Shown here: positions 1 to 9,237 of the stretch, in pieces | How positions within the stretch are numbered: position 1 is the first letter of the stretch | Layout of the letters: every line of letters begins with the position of its first letter | From: Candidatus Micropelagos thuwalensis | GTDB lineage: Bacteria; Pseudomonadota; Alphaproteobacteria; RS24 | Length of the DNA stretch: 64,000 nucleotides | Reading direction: 5' to 3' | Assembly: GCF_000469155.1 (NCBI RefSeq) | Contig: NZ_AWXE01000004.1 | Coordinates: 434,001-498,000 of the forward strand | Translations under genes and position numbers: made by a program | Notes under the pieces: generated by a model | What the model was told of the DNA's origin: nothing | Databases searched by the model: none | The model's input: only the letters and a program-made list of their open reading frames with translations

Positions 1-998
1 TCCAGACCCATATAGGACAGCGCACGCTCGGTTGCTTTGCGACGCGCTTCATTATCAATTTCTGCCGGATCCGGGACACGACCATTAATGGAAATCACAT
101 CCTGCGGACTTGTTCCCCAAGTAACAAGTGGCGGCAAATTCGCTGAATCAATCGTGATTTCTCGATCAAAAACAGCTTCAGGGTCAGACCGCAATGTCTG
201 CCAATAGGCAACAGCAGCATCCCAATCTGCACCTTTTGGCGCTCTTGGTTTGTCTTTTAAATACTCAAATGTCTTTTCATCCGGCGCAATCAGTCCTGCA
301 CGTGCACCCGCCTCAATAGACATATTACAAAGCGTCATCCGCCCTTCCATAGTCAGCGCTTCAATTGCCGGGCCTGCATACTCCAGAACATAACCTGTAC
401 CGCCGGCTGTACCAATTTCACCGATAACAGCAAGCGCGATATCTTTAGCCGTGATGTAATCAGGCGCTTCGCCAATAACATTGACGCGGAAATTCTTCGC
501 TTTGCGTTGAGCCAGCGTCTGCGTAGCAAGCACATGCTCAACCTCAGAAGTACCAATGCCATGTGCAAGTGCACCAAACGCACCATGTGTTGATGTATGG
601 CTATCACCGCAAACAATGGTTAAGCCCGGCAGGGTAAATCCTTCCTCAGGGCCGGTGACATGCACAATGCCCTGGCGCAAGTCCATCATACCAATATGGT
701 CAATACCGAAGTCAGCGCAGTTTTTTTCAAGTGTCTCGATTTGAATACGGCTTTGCTCGTCTTCAATGGCCTCAATACCGCCGGCACGATTGGTTGTTGG
801 GATATTATGGTCAGCAACGGCAAGTGTTTTGGATGGAACACGTACCTGACGACCTGACATTCTTAGCCCTTCAAAAGCCTGCGGGCTGGTGACCTCATGA
901 ATGAGATGCCTGTCAATATAAAGGAGGCAATTGCCGTCATCCTGTTCATCCACAAGATGCGCCTGCCAGATTTTATCATAGAGCGTCGTATGAGACAT
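1..998 (-). CDS. leuC: 3-isopropylmalate dehydratase large subunit, C-terminus beyond window edge
   Basis: Catalyses the isomerisation of 2- to 3-isopropylmalate in leucine synthesis, as a cytosolic [4Fe-4S] heterodimer with LeuD. The first ~332 of the usual ~470 residues are present. Aconitase-family motifs are visible: ADHNIPT near residue 62 and [13 protein letters not shown] near 129. The Fe-S cysteines of the family lie further on, outside the window. The ATG at 998 is preceded by a clear GGAGAGGTG ribosome-binding site. It is the last gene of the minus-strand ffh-rpsP-rimM-trmD-rplS run, the standard alphaproteobacterial order, 100 bases after rplS. The gap contains a weak inverted repeat (GCCCTG/CAGGGC with a 20-base loop) that could be an attenuating or processing structure, but no convincing terminator. 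Confidence 0.96.
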   Translation of the reverse strand, partial: MSHTTLYDKIWQAHLVDEQDDGNCLLYIDRHLIHEVTSPQAFEGLRMSGRQVRVPSKTLAVADHNIPTTNRAGGIEAIEDEQSRIQIETLEKNCADFGIDHIGMMDLRQGIVHVTGPEEGFTLPGLTIVCGDSHTSTHGAFGALAHGIGTSEVEHVLATQTLAQRKAKNFRVNVIGEAPDYITAKDIALAVIGEIGTAGGTGYVLEYAGPAIEALTMEGRMTLCNMSIEAGARAGLIAPDEKTFEYLKDKPRAPKGADWDAAVAYWQTLRSDPEAVFDREITIDSANLPPLVTWGTSPQDVISINGRVPDPAEIDNEARRKATERALSYMGL

Positions 999-1098
999 GA
1001 GTTCACCTCTCCAAAACAGCCCTGAATTGAATGAATTTTAACTGCCAGGGCACAAACAAAAAGATACCACAATGAATGGCATTCAAGAAACCAGCGGC

Positions 1099-1563
1099 TT
1101 ATTCAGTGCCACCTTCAGTAGGTGTAATAGCTTCAGCCGTGTCAATTTGAGATTCTTCTTGTACCGGCTGGGCATCCACAGCAGGATTTTCAGCGACTTT
1201 ACGCGCTGTCCGGCGCTCAGTAATTCTGGCTGCTTTACCAGTCAATCCGCGCAGGTAATAAAGTTTTGCGCGACGGACGCGTCCACGACGTACCACCTCA
1301 ATGCTGTCAACCAGCGGGCTGTAAATGGGAAAAACACGCTCAACACCTTCACCATAGCTAATCTTACGTACGGTAAAGCTGGAATTGAGGCCACTGCCTG
1401 AGCGGGCAATACACACACCTTCATAGGCCTGAATACGCTCGCGCGTGCCTTCCTTAACCTTCACATTCACCTTTAACGTATCTCCAGCTTGGAAATCCGG
1501 CACGTTTTTGTCTGCAGCAATTTCTGCAATATGTTCGCGGTTCAGTTCATCAATCAAGTTCAT
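1099..1563 (-). CDS. rplS: 50S ribosomal protein L19
   Basis: Large-subunit ribosomal protein at the subunit interface. The L19 core covers residues 1 to ~115 and includes the [14 protein letters not shown] segment. It is followed by a ~40-residue acidic tail that E. coli L19 (115 residues) lacks. I chose the ATG at 1563 because the family starts directly with a helix like [10 protein letters not shown] and a GGA lies about 7 bases upstream. The in-frame ATG at 1575, four codons earlier, has no ribosome-binding site. It follows trmD after 234-246 bases, an unusually long gap for this operon, which may hold a separate promoter. Confidence 0.95.
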   Translation of the reverse strand: MNLIDELNREHIAEIAADKNVPDFQAGDTLKVNVKVKEGTRERIQAYEGVCIARSGSGLNSSFTVRKISYGEGVERVFPIYSPLVDSIEVVRRGRVRRAKLYYLRGLTGKAARITERRTARKVAENPAVDAQPVQEESQIDTAEAITPTEGGTE

Positions 1564-1623
1564 GGCATCATCCATTATAAACTGGCTAAAAACAGCCCGC
1601 AGGCCACCTATTAAGCCTAGCCG

Positions 1624-1652
1624 AATATGTTTGGTACAGTTATCGGCATCAA
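1624..1652 (-). promoter_or_regulatory. Possible sigma70-type promoter for rplS
   Basis: On the minus strand TTGATG (1647-1652) and CATATT (1624-1629) are separated by exactly 17 bases, matching four of six positions in each consensus box. It lies about 60 bases before rplS, in the one long gap of an otherwise tight operon. Seen by eye only; AT-rich DNA gives such matches by chance. Confidence 0.25.
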
Positions 1653-1809
1653 AAAATTTCTACTTTGAAAACACAGTTTCAAACCGAATGGGGGCAATTA
1701 ACACGGAAACTCACCCTTGTCACCCCTTTTTGCCCATAAAAACAGGTAATTTCACCATATAAATGCACAATATATGCTGTAGGTGTTAAAATCGGTAAAA
1801 TACACCCGA

Positions 1810-2508
1810 TTAGGGCTTTTTTTTGTAGATTTCCCACAAATCTGGTCGTCTTTCGCGGGTAATTTGTTCAGACATCTCCTGCCGCCAGGCCTCTACCTTA
1901 GCGTGGTCGCCAGACGTCAGAATTTCGGGGATGCTATGCCCTTCAAACTCTGCCGGTCGTGTATAATGCGGGTATTCCAACAAACCCGCTGAGAAACTTT
2001 CATCTTCACCCGAACGCGCATCGCCCATAACACCAGGGCGCAAGCGCAAAGCCGCATCCAACACGACTTGCGCGGCGACTTCACCGCCAGACAATACATA
2101 ATCGCCAAGGCTGACTTCTTCAACCTCGCGTGTATCGTAAAAACGCTCATCTATACCTTCAAAACGCGAGCAAAAGACAATGACACCCGGGCCATCTGCC
2201 AATTCCTGAACCCGTTTCTGGGTTAGAGGTTTGCCGCGCGGGGTCATTGACATAACCGGCAAACCGGGATGTGCCGCAATCGCTGCATCATAGGCCGCCG
2301 CCGCGATATCTGCGCGTAACACCATACCTGCGCCACCGCCTGACGGCGTATCATCCACGGATTGATGCTTGCCCGTCCCGAAATCACGCAAAGCGACAAT
2401 ATCGAGCGACCAAACGCCTTCATCCAGTGCACGACCAGCCAGCGCGTGTCCCAACATGCCGGGAAAAGCTTCCGGTAAAAGAGTAATCACACAGGCTTGC
2501 CAACTCAT
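1810..2508 (-). CDS. trmD: tRNA (guanine37-N1)-methyltransferase TrmD
   Basis: Methylates G37 next to the anticodon of several tRNAs using S-adenosylmethionine, which prevents +1 frameshifting. At 232 residues it has normal length. It shows the SPOUT/trefoil-knot sequence [16 protein letters not shown] near residues 134-149, [12 protein letters not shown] near residues 54-65, and the [12 protein letters not shown] substrate loop. Its start codon overlaps the rimM stop by four bases (ATGA), which implies translational coupling. Function is clear from sequence and operon position. Confidence 0.97.
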   Translation of the reverse strand: MSWQACVITLLPEAFPGMLGHALAGRALDEGVWSLDIVALRDFGTGKHQSVDDTPSGGGAGMVLRADIAAAAYDAAIAAHPGLPVMSMTPRGKPLTQKRVQELADGPGVIVFCSRFEGIDERFYDTREVEEVSLGDYVLSGGEVAAQVVLDAALRLRPGVMGDARSGEDESFSAGLLEYPHYTRPAEFEGHSIPEILTSGDHAKVEAWRQEMSEQITRERRPDLWEIYKKKP

Positions 2509-3098
2509 TCGCTTGCCTCATCGTCAAAATCTTGTGGCGGGATAACTATAAGCGTTCCTGATTGAAAATCAATTTCAGGTATATTGATTTTGGTAAAGGG
2601 AATAAACTGGCCATCAATATCCAGCAAGTCGGCTGAGCCAAAATTATAAACAGCTTTAACCGTCCCCAGTTTCTCACCTTGTTCTGTCACCGCCACAAGG
2701 CCTATCAAATCAGCATGATAATAATCTTCTTCTTCCAGTTTAGGCAGGTTATCGCGCGTAATATAAAGACGGGTACCTTTAAGTGCTTCTGCATGTGACC
2801 GTGATGTGATGTTTTTAAATCGAACACGAGCACCCATTTTATCAGGATAGGCATCTAAAATCTCAAAAGAATTTTGCCCGACCTCATCCCACAAAGCACC
2901 GTAAGCAGCAATATCCATGGGGTTTTCAGTGAATGTCTTAATTCTAACATCCCCTTTTACCCCATGTGCTCCGGCAACCGCACCCACACATATTCGAAAG
3001 GTGTCACGATCGCCGTTTGCATCATGGGAAGGTGCGCTCGCATCAGTGGCGCGCGCACCCTGAAAACCCCCTGCATCTCCGTTTTTTCGGGACGCCAA
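2505..3098 (-). CDS. rimM: 16S rRNA processing protein RimM
   Basis: Assembly factor for the 30S head; binds S19 and helps 16S rRNA maturation. The RimM N-domain starts at ~residue 35 ([19 protein letters not shown]) and the PRC-barrel domain follows (DLIGLVAV... to [12 protein letters not shown]). The start is a TTG immediately after the rpsP stop: no in-frame ATG or GTG exists before the conserved domain, and an AAGGA site in the rpsP 3' end sits about 7 bases upstream. The first ~33 residues are an extra polar leader not typical of RimM. It overlaps trmD by four bases. Confidence 0.94.
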   Translation of the reverse strand: MASRKNGDAGGFQGARATDASAPSHDANGDRDTFRICVGAVAGAHGVKGDVRIKTFTENPMDIAAYGALWDEVGQNSFEILDAYPDKMGARVRFKNITSRSHAEALKGTRLYITRDNLPKLEEEDYYHADLIGLVAVTEQGEKLGTVKAVYNFGSADLLDIDGQFIPFTKINIPEIDFQSGTLIVIPPQDFDDEASE

Positions 3099-3638
3099 TT
3101 AGTCTTCCTTCTCAGCCTCTTCAGCAGGAGCTTCTTCAGCAGGAGCTTCTTCGGCAGGAGCTTCTTCGTCAGGAGCTTCTTCAGCAGGAGCTTCTTCAGC
3201 AGGAGCTTCTTCAGCAGGAGCTTCTTCAGTAGGAGCTTCTTCGGCAGGTGCTTCCTCGGCAGGCGCTTCTTCAGCAGCTGCTTTCTCTGCTTCTTTCGCG
3301 GCTTCCTCAGCTTCTTGCTTGGCGGCTAAGCGCTCTTGCGCTTTGGCACCGGGAAGAGCTTTTTGTGGGTTATTACGCTCTTTACGCTTCCACATGCCAG
3401 CTTCATCCAAAAATCTTGCCACGCGATCAGATGGCTTCGCACCTTTTTCAAGCCAGTGCTTGATACGATCTAGCTCAAGTTGCAGACGCTCAGTGTTATC
3501 CTTCGGCAAAAGAGGGTTATAAATACCCACTCTTTCAATAAACCGACCGTCACGGGGCATCCGGCTGTCAGCAACAACAATCCGGTAATAAGGACGTTTC
3601 TTTGCCCCACCTCGGGACATACGAATTTTAAGTGCCAT
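3099..3638 (-). CDS. rpsP: 30S ribosomal protein S16 with long acidic repeat tail
   Basis: Residues 1 to ~82 are a normal S16 ([24 protein letters not shown]..., then [11 protein letters not shown] and [16 protein letters not shown]). S16 is usually 80-130 residues; this one has 179. The extra part is an Ala/Glu-rich linker (100-122) followed by ten five-residue units of the form EEAPA (123-172) and a short EEAEKED end, giving a strongly acidic, proline-spaced tail. The ATG at 3638 has an AAAGGAA site about 9 bases upstream. Alanine/acid-rich S16 tails occur in some alphaproteobacteria, but the regular repeat here is notable. It lies between ffh (27-base gap) and rimM (0-base gap). Confidence 0.96.
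   Translation of the reverse strand: MALKIRMSRGGAKKRPYYRIVVADSRMPRDGRFIERVGIYNPLLPKDNTERLQLELDRIKHWLEKGAKPSDRVARFLDEAGMWKRKERNNPQKALPGAKAQERLAAKQEAEEAAKEAEKAAAEEAPAEEAPAEEAPTEEAPAEEAPAEEAPAEEAPDEEAPAEEAPAEEAPAEEAEKED
3123..3272 (-). repeat. 15-base tandem repeat, ten units, inside rpsP
   Basis: Ten consecutive 15-base units encode EEAPA with two single-residue variants ([10 protein letters not shown]). Several neighbouring units are identical at DNA level, especially around 3123-3240, whereas units nearest the S16 core have diverged (gcttcctcggcaggc). This suggests recent expansion by slippage or unequal crossover at the distal end. Because the unit is a multiple of three, copy-number change keeps the reading frame. 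Confidence 0.95.
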
Positions 3639-3665
3639 AAGTTATATTCCTTTCAAATCACTTAA

Positions 3666-5177
3666 TCATTTCTTTTTAGGGGGAAAACCTGTCTTCGCGC
3701 CGCCCGCAAACGGGTCGGTGAAGGACGATCCCCCTAATTGTTTGGAAAGCTGGTCAAAATCCGGCATTTGGTTGCCGGTTGGTAAATCTGCCGGTAAATC
3801 AGCAGGAAGATTTCCGCCTAATCCGTCCATATTTCCACCCAGACCGCCACCGAGCGCACCCATCATGCCCGACAGACCACCCTTGCCCATTTTTTTCATC
3901 ATATCCGCCATTTGGCGGTGCATTTTTATGAGTTTGTTAACATCCTGGACCTGCGTGCCAGACCCTGCGGCGACCCGCTTTTTACGGCTGGCATTTAATA
4001 ATTTCGGATTGTCTTTTTCGGCTTGTGTCATCGACGAAACAATCGCGGCCTGACGGATTAGCTCTTTATCATCCATGCCAAGATTACCAAGCTGTTTGGC
4101 CTTTTTGCCCAGCAGATTACCGGGCAGCATATTCAACACCCCGGCCATACCCCCCATGCGCTGCATTTGTTTGAGCTGTTCCGCCATGTCTTCCAGCGTA
4201 AACTGCCCTTTTTTCATGCGCGCGGCCATTTTTTCAGCTTTTTCAGCATCCAAAGTTTCGGCAGCTTTTTCGACCAATCCGACAACATCGCCCATGCCAA
4301 GAATTCGACCGGCTATACGCTGGGCATCAAAAGCCTCAATTTTGTCAGTGCCTTCACCTGTCCCCAAAAACTTAATCGGGACGCCCGTCACATGCCGCAT
4401 AGAAAGAGCCGCACCGCCGCGCCCGTCACCCTCGGTTCGGGTCAAGACAATCCCACTCAGGCTGACACGCTGACTGAATTTCTCGGCAATAGTGACGGCT
4501 TCCTGACCGGTCAGACTATCGGCAACCAACAAGACTTCCTTCGGGGTTGAAATTTTTTCAATCTTAGCAAGCTCTGCCATGAGAGCTTCATCCGCATTAG
4601 TCCGACCTGCCGTATCAAGCATAACCACATCAAAACCGCCAAGCCGACCAGCATCCAATGCGCGTTGAGCGATGGAAACAGGACGTTGCCCTTCAACAAT
4701 CGGTAGGGTTTCAACTTCAATTTGCTCTCCAAGCACACGAAGCTGCTCCATAGCCGCAGGTCGCGAGGTATCCAGTGATGCCATCAGGACTTTTTTCTTT
4801 TCGCTTTTCAGTCGGCGCGCAATTTTCGCCGTGCTGGTTGTTTTACCGGAACCTTGAAGACCAACCATCATCACAGGCACGGGCGGCACAGCATCAAATG
4901 AAAGTGGCACAGCCTCCCCGAGCATAGTGACCAACTCATCATGAACGATTTTAATAACTTGTTGACCCGGCTGAACGGATTTAAGAACATTTGCTCCCAC
5001 CGCGGCTGGTTTAACAGATGCTATGAAATCTTTGACAACAGGCAAGGCGACATCGGCTTCCAACAGCGCTTTTCGAACTTCCTGAAGCGCGGCGTCGACA
5101 TCTTTTTCAGACAGCGCACCGCGCCCGGTCAAGCGGTCAAATATACCTTCCAGATTTTCAGACAGTGTTTCAAACAT
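3666..5177 (-). CDS. ffh: Signal recognition particle protein Ffh (SRP54)
   Basis: GTPase of the signal recognition particle; binds 4.5S RNA and hydrophobic signal sequences and docks on FtsY. The N domain is at 1-~90. The G domain has P-loop GLQGSGKT (106-113) and DTAGR (188-192). The methionine-rich M domain runs from ~300 and includes a MHRQMADMMKKMGKGG stretch and a Gly-rich C-tail. The guanine-specificity motif, usually TKxD (TRxD in many alphaproteobacteria), reads TRTE (246-249): the guanine-binding Asp is Glu, encoded GAG. FtsY in this window keeps TKLD. Length 503 is normal. First gene of the minus-strand operon. Confidence 0.97.
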   Translation of the reverse strand: MFETLSENLEGIFDRLTGRGALSEKDVDAALQEVRKALLEADVALPVVKDFIASVKPAAVGANVLKSVQPGQQVIKIVHDELVTMLGEAVPLSFDAVPPVPVMMVGLQGSGKTTSTAKIARRLKSEKKKVLMASLDTSRPAAMEQLRVLGEQIEVETLPIVEGQRPVSIAQRALDAGRLGGFDVVMLDTAGRTNADEALMAELAKIEKISTPKEVLLVADSLTGQEAVTIAEKFSQRVSLSGIVLTRTEGDGRGGAALSMRHVTGVPIKFLGTGEGTDKIEAFDAQRIAGRILGMGDVVGLVEKAAETLDAEKAEKMAARMKKGQFTLEDMAEQLKQMQRMGGMAGVLNMLPGNLLGKKAKQLGNLGMDDKELIRQAAIVSSMTQAEKDNPKLLNASRKKRVAAGSGTQVQDVNKLIKMHRQMADMMKKMGKGGLSGMMGALGGGLGGNMDGLGGNLPADLPADLPTGNQMPDFDQLSKQLGGSSFTDPFAGGAKTGFPPKKK

Positions 5178-5488
5178 GTCTATTTTTCATCCATTCGCTT
5201 CTATGGTCACACGGCTTTCCACATGACTATTTTCCAACCGATAATGCACCCGAGGACGAATATCGTTGTCGGGTGTTGATTTTGCTCCAATGAGCGAAAC
5301 CAGATAATGTTACTTATCTATGTGATTTGACGACAAACTAGGCAGAGAGAGGCAGAAAGTCAAGTAAAGCAGACGCTTACATCTAAACTCACATATCGTA
5401 ATAGATGCAAAACTGGCTATTTTCACCTAATCTGCCTATATAGGCGCTATTAAGCTAATTTTTGTAAATACAATTTGGGACACCCGTT
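5178..5488. other. Divergent intergenic region ffh / dapF
   Basis: 311 bases without a gene between two divergent operons, so promoters for both are expected here. I cannot assign convincing -35/-10 pairs. The only distinct element is a perfect 12-base palindrome GCCTATATAGGC at 5434-5445, about 44 bases before the dapF start, which could be an operator or coincide with a -10 (TATATA). No RNA gene recognised. Confidence 0.5.
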
Positions 5489-6397
5489 GTGACGAAAACA
5501 AACGGACAGGACAATTTGAGGCCTTTCTCCAGAATGAATGGGTTGGGGAATGATTTCATCATTTTTGATGTGATGGATGATAATACGCTATTGCCTGACG
5601 ATATCTCCAAAAATATGTGGCGCAATATTGCTGATAGAGACAATCCTGCGACCAAAGGGTGCGACCAAATTTTGATTTTGCGACCGCCTTTATCCAAAGG
5701 TGACTGTTTTATGGATATCCTTAACGCAGATGGGAGCCAAGCGGAGTCCTGCGGCAACGGCACGCGTGCTGTGGCCGCTTATATTGCGAAACACAAAGGT
5801 CAGACCAACCCAGTGATTGAAACGCTCGGCGGGTCACTATCCTGCGCGGTCATGCCAGAAAATCGCGTGGAAGTTACCATGCCGGCGCCAAAATTTGCAT
5901 GGACTGATATTCCCGTGGCCGAAGAAGTCAAAACTAACGGTGTGAAATTACATGATGACTTGCCCCCGGCTTTTCTTGTGAATGTTGGCAATCCGCATGC
6001 TGTATTTTTTGCTTCTAAGAAAACCAAATGGATGGCTTCAAAATTTGGTAGCGATCTTGAAATGCATCCACTCTTTCCTCAGCAAGCAAATATAAATTTT
6101 GCGCAAATATTGCGCGATTTTGAGAGAGCAACGATTTTGTTGCACACATGGGAGCGCGGTGCTGGGCTTACCAAAGCCTGCGGCACGGGCGCATGCGCGA
6201 CGGCAATCGCCGCCATTGAACTGGGCGCAACAAGATTGCCGGACGGCACATTACGAACCGAAGTGGATATTATCCCACCCGTTAATCGTGACAGGAATGA
6301 AAGCGACATCATCACCATTCGCTATCAACCGGGGGCAGAGACATATATTATGCGCGGACCTGCAGAATTTGAATTTGACGGGAAGGTAAGCCTGTGA
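5489..6397 (+). CDS. dapF: Diaminopimelate epimerase
   Basis: Converts LL- to meso-diaminopimelate for lysine and peptidoglycan synthesis, with a PLP-independent two-cysteine mechanism. Both catalytic cysteines are visible: C88 in ESCGNGTR and C231 in ACGTGACATA. The N-terminal MNGLGNDFIIFD signature is at 16-27. The start is GTG at 5489; an in-frame ATG at 5534 would begin right at the signature and cut off the first beta strand (RPFSR), so GTG is preferred. Its stop overlaps the next gene's GTG start by four bases, forming the alphaproteobacterial dapF-mtaB-ftsY set. Confidence 0.96.
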   Translation: MTKTNGQDNLRPFSRMNGLGNDFIIFDVMDDNTLLPDDISKNMWRNIADRDNPATKGCDQILILRPPLSKGDCFMDILNADGSQAESCGNGTRAVAAYIAKHKGQTNPVIETLGGSLSCAVMPENRVEVTMPAPKFAWTDIPVAEEVKTNGVKLHDDLPPAFLVNVGNPHAVFFASKKTKWMASKFGSDLEMHPLFPQQANINFAQILRDFERATILLHTWERGAGLTKACGTGACATAIAAIELGATRLPDGTLRTEVDIIPPVNRDRNESDIITIRYQPGAETYIMRGPAEFEFDGKVSL

Positions 6398-7677
6398 GGA
6401 AAAATAACGACCTTACAGTCAGGAATTTTGGATGCCGTCTCAATGCGCTGGACGGCGATCATATTCGTGATGCAGCTCACAAAGCCGGGCTGGCACAAGC
6501 CACAATCATTAACAGCTGTGCCGTGACTTCTGAAGCTGTCAGACAGGCACGTCAGGCCGTACGTAAAGCGGCAAAAACGAAACCAGAAACGCCAATTATT
6601 GTGACGGGCTGTGCCGCCCAAACTGACGGTGAAGCCCTCGCCGCCATGCCGGAAGTCAGTAAGGTTCTGGGTAATGAAGAAAAGTTTTTACCGTCCTCTT
6701 ATGCGTCACAATACACGCAACAAGACGAAACTGTTCAAGTCAGTGATATTATGGCGCTTACCCGCGCCGTGCCGCGACTCAATGTGCCACAACAAAACCG
6801 CGCGCGCGCTTTTGTTCAGGTGCAAACAGGGTGTGACCATAGATGTACATTTTGCATTATCCCATTCGGGCGCGGAAATTCTCGTTCAACCCCGATAGCG
6901 GAAGTCGTGGAAAATTGCCAAACGCTCATCGCATCAGGTCATCGGGAAATTGTCCTCACAGGCGTGGATATTACAAGCTGGGGAGGGGACCTTACAGATT
7001 CTGAAAATGAGGGTTTAGGCGATTTGGTATCAGCTATTTTAGAAAATACACCCACGCTAGAACGACTCCGTCTGTCATCCGTGGATGCAGTCGAACTGGA
7101 TGCTAAATTGCTTGATCGTGTTGTGCGGGACAAACGTGTCATGCCGCATTTACACCTTTCTTTGCAAGCCGGTGACGATATGATTCTAAAACGAATGAAG
7201 CGCCGCCACACGCGTGAAGATGCAATTGCTTTTTGCCACGAGATCAAAGCCAAAAGGCCCGATATGGTCTTTGGTGCAGATATCATTGCGGGCTTTCCGA
7301 CTGAAACCGACGAGATGTTCGAAAATTCCCTCAAGCTGGTTGAGACATGTGAAATTGTCTGGCTTCATGTTTTTCCGTTTTCACCACGCCCTGACACGCC
7401 GGCGGCTAAAATGCCCCAACTCTCTGGCGAAACAATCCGCGAGCGTGCCAGATTATTGCGCGAAGCCAGTGATAAAGTCAGACAAAATTGGCTGGAAACG
7501 CAAATAGGCTCAACTCTAAAAGGTCTGATTGAAAAACCGGGTCAAGCACGTAGTGAAACTTTTGCCATGATTGATTTTTCCAATGAAGAAGAAAACAACT
7601 CTCCAATAGGCGACATATATAATTTTGAAATCACCGGACATGACGGCTCAAAATTAATCGGAAAGCGTCTTGCTTGA
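6394..7677 (+). CDS. mtaB: tRNA t6A37 methylthiotransferase, MtaB type
   Basis: Radical-SAM enzyme of the MiaB/RimO/MtaB family that adds a methylthio group to N6-threonylcarbamoyl-adenosine 37 of ANN-decoding tRNAs. The three N-terminal cluster cysteines are C14, C42 and C73, and the radical-SAM CxxxCxxC is C147/C151/C154. A short C-terminal TRAM-like region ends the 427-residue protein. The MtaB assignment rather than MiaB rests on the NFGCRLNALDGD opening and dapF/ftsY neighbours. It starts with GTG within the dapF stop; a GGAAGG site is upstream. The substrate tRNA modification partner TsaD is also in this window (36429-37502). Confidence 0.9.
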   Translation: MRKNNDLTVRNFGCRLNALDGDHIRDAAHKAGLAQATIINSCAVTSEAVRQARQAVRKAAKTKPETPIIVTGCAAQTDGEALAAMPEVSKVLGNEEKFLPSSYASQYTQQDETVQVSDIMALTRAVPRLNVPQQNRARAFVQVQTGCDHRCTFCIIPFGRGNSRSTPIAEVVENCQTLIASGHREIVLTGVDITSWGGDLTDSENEGLGDLVSAILENTPTLERLRLSSVDAVELDAKLLDRVVRDKRVMPHLHLSLQAGDDMILKRMKRRHTREDAIAFCHEIKAKRPDMVFGADIIAGFPTETDEMFENSLKLVETCEIVWLHVFPFSPRPDTPAAKMPQLSGETIRERARLLREASDKVRQNWLETQIGSTLKGLIEKPGQARSETFAMIDFSNEEENNSPIGDIYNFEITGHDGSKLIGKRLA

Positions 7678-7702
7678 CAGGAATGAGAGAGAACTGAAAC
7701 TG

Positions 7703-8623
7703 ATGGGAATTTTTAACCGCCTTAAATCCGGCCTCTCCAAATCGAGCCGCACGCTTGGGGAAAACCTTGGGAGTATTATCCGCCGTCGGCGGCTGGATAA
7801 GGAGACACTCCAGGAACTTGAAGAATTGTTGATAACCTCAGATCTGGGTCTATCTGCATCGGCAGATATTATCGCCAATATCGCCCAGAAAAAAATTGAG
7901 GGCGACGTTTCTGAAACCGACATCAAAGAAATACTCGCCGCAGAAATTTCAGAAAAACTCGCGCCCCATAGCGGGGCCTTAAACCCCAACACGCATCAGC
8001 CATTTGTCATTCTTATGACGGGGGTAAATGGTGCAGGTAAAACCACCACCATTGGCAAGCTGGCAAACAAATTTCAAAATGACGGAAAATCTGTGATGCT
8101 TGCAGCGGGTGACACATTCCGAGCTGCTGCGATTGAACAACTTACCATCTGGGGAGAACGCGCCAATGTCCCCGTGGTCACCACCAAGCAGGGCGGTGAT
8201 GCGGCAGGGCTGGCATATAACGCTTTACAACAAGCCAAGACCACCGGCACAGATATTTTGATGATTGATACGGCGGGACGTTTGCAATCGAACACCGACC
8301 TCATGGCTGAGCTTGAAAAAATAATCCGCGTGCTTCGCAAAATTGACCCTGACGTGCCACATGCCTCGCTCCTCATCCTGGACGCCACCACTGGGCAAAA
8401 CGCCCTCACGCAAGCAGAGATTTTTCAAAAATCTGCCGAAACATCTGGCATTATTATGACCAAACTAGATGGCACAGCACGCGGCGGGGTACTGGTTGCG
8501 ATTGCCGAGCGCCTTAATTTGCCAATACATTATATTGGTGTTGGGGAAAAGGCAGAAGACCTTCTGCTATTTGATGCGGAGTCTTATGCGCGTGCACTGG
8601 TCGGGCTAGAAGATATCGCTTAA
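7703..8623 (+). CDS. ftsY: Signal recognition particle receptor FtsY
   Basis: Membrane-associated GTPase that receives SRP-ribosome complexes and hands them to SecYEG. From the ATG at 7703 it has 306 residues: amphipathic N-terminal helix (MGIFNRLKSGLSK), N domain, and G domain with GVNGAGKT, DTAGR and TKLDG motifs. There is no long acidic A domain, as is common in alphaproteobacteria. The reading frame is open upstream to a TTG at 7670 inside mtaB, but that would put ten polar residues before the conserved amphipathic helix, so the ATG is preferred. Convergent with the NUDIX gene, three bases apart. Confidence 0.96.
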   Translation: MGIFNRLKSGLSKSSRTLGENLGSIIRRRRLDKETLQELEELLITSDLGLSASADIIANIAQKKIEGDVSETDIKEILAAEISEKLAPHSGALNPNTHQPFVILMTGVNGAGKTTTIGKLANKFQNDGKSVMLAAGDTFRAAAIEQLTIWGERANVPVVTTKQGGDAAGLAYNALQQAKTTGTDILMIDTAGRLQSNTDLMAELEKIIRVLRKIDPDVPHASLLILDATTGQNALTQAEIFQKSAETSGIIMTKLDGTARGGVLVAIAERLNLPIHYIGVGEKAEDLLLFDAESYARALVGLEDIA

Positions 8624-8626
8624 CGC

Positions 8627-9202
8627 TTAACCGGTATAGTTAAAGCCGGGAGTCTCGAGCCAATCTTCCGGCTGGGGCGCAGGCGGAAAGCTATCCATTT
8701 CCCGTGTTTCATAAAAATATTTTAGTGCCCAGTAAACACTCGGAAATGCCAGTTCTGCCCAAGGAATTTCCTCCCAGTCAAATAAAGCGACTTCAACAGT
8801 TTCATCACCGGCAGCAATGTTGGGAGAGCGCAAGTAACCCCGATAAAATATCTGCACCTGACTAATGCGTTCAATATTATAGATTGCCAGCAAGGGGCCG
8901 ATTTCGACATCCGCACACGCTTCCTCTCTGGCTTCGCGGGCGGCGCCTTGTTGTGTTGTCTCTCGCTGTTCCATGAAACCTGCAGGAAGTGTCCAGAAAC
9001 CTTTGCGCGGCTCAATATCCCGCCGACACATAAGTATCTTGCCTTCCCAAAGCGCAACGACACCGGCGACGATTTTTGGATTCACGTAATCAATAAACCC
9101 GCATGTGTCGCAAATATTTCTGGTGAGAGTGTCATTGTCCGGTGCGCGTTTTGAAAAAAGCGGGACGTGATTGTAATCTCGTGATTTATCCTGAAAAACC
9201 AT
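8627..9202 (-). CDS. NUDIX hydrolase
   Basis: Pyrophosphohydrolase of the NUDIX superfamily acting on a nucleoside-diphosphate-X substrate I cannot specify; the domain order resembles the NADH pyrophosphatase-like/ADP-ribose type. The NUDIX box is complete: G-x5-E-x7-REAREE in GFMEQRETTQQGAAREAREEA minus its last residue. A CDTCG half of a zinc ribbon precedes it, but the second CxxC partner is not visible. The ATG at 9202 is chosen because GAGGGGG lies just upstream; the frame also opens from a GTG at 9220, which contains that ribosome-binding site. 191 residues. Confidence 0.88.
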   Translation of the reverse strand: MVFQDKSRDYNHVPLFSKRAPDNDTLTRNICDTCGFIDYVNPKIVAGVVALWEGKILMCRRDIEPRKGFWTLPAGFMEQRETTQQGAAREAREEACADVEIGPLLAIYNIERISQVQIFYRGYLRSPNIAAGDETVEVALFDWEEIPWAELAFPSVYWALKYFYETREMDSFPPAPQPEDWLETPGFNYTG

Positions 9203-9237
9203 GTGACCCCCTCGCGACACTGAAACGCAAATAACAA

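Noticed and set aside
3123-3272. Regular direct repeats that could suggest a CRISPR-like array
   Set aside because: The 15-base units are contiguous without spacers and encode EEAPA in the rpsP frame; it is a protein repeat.
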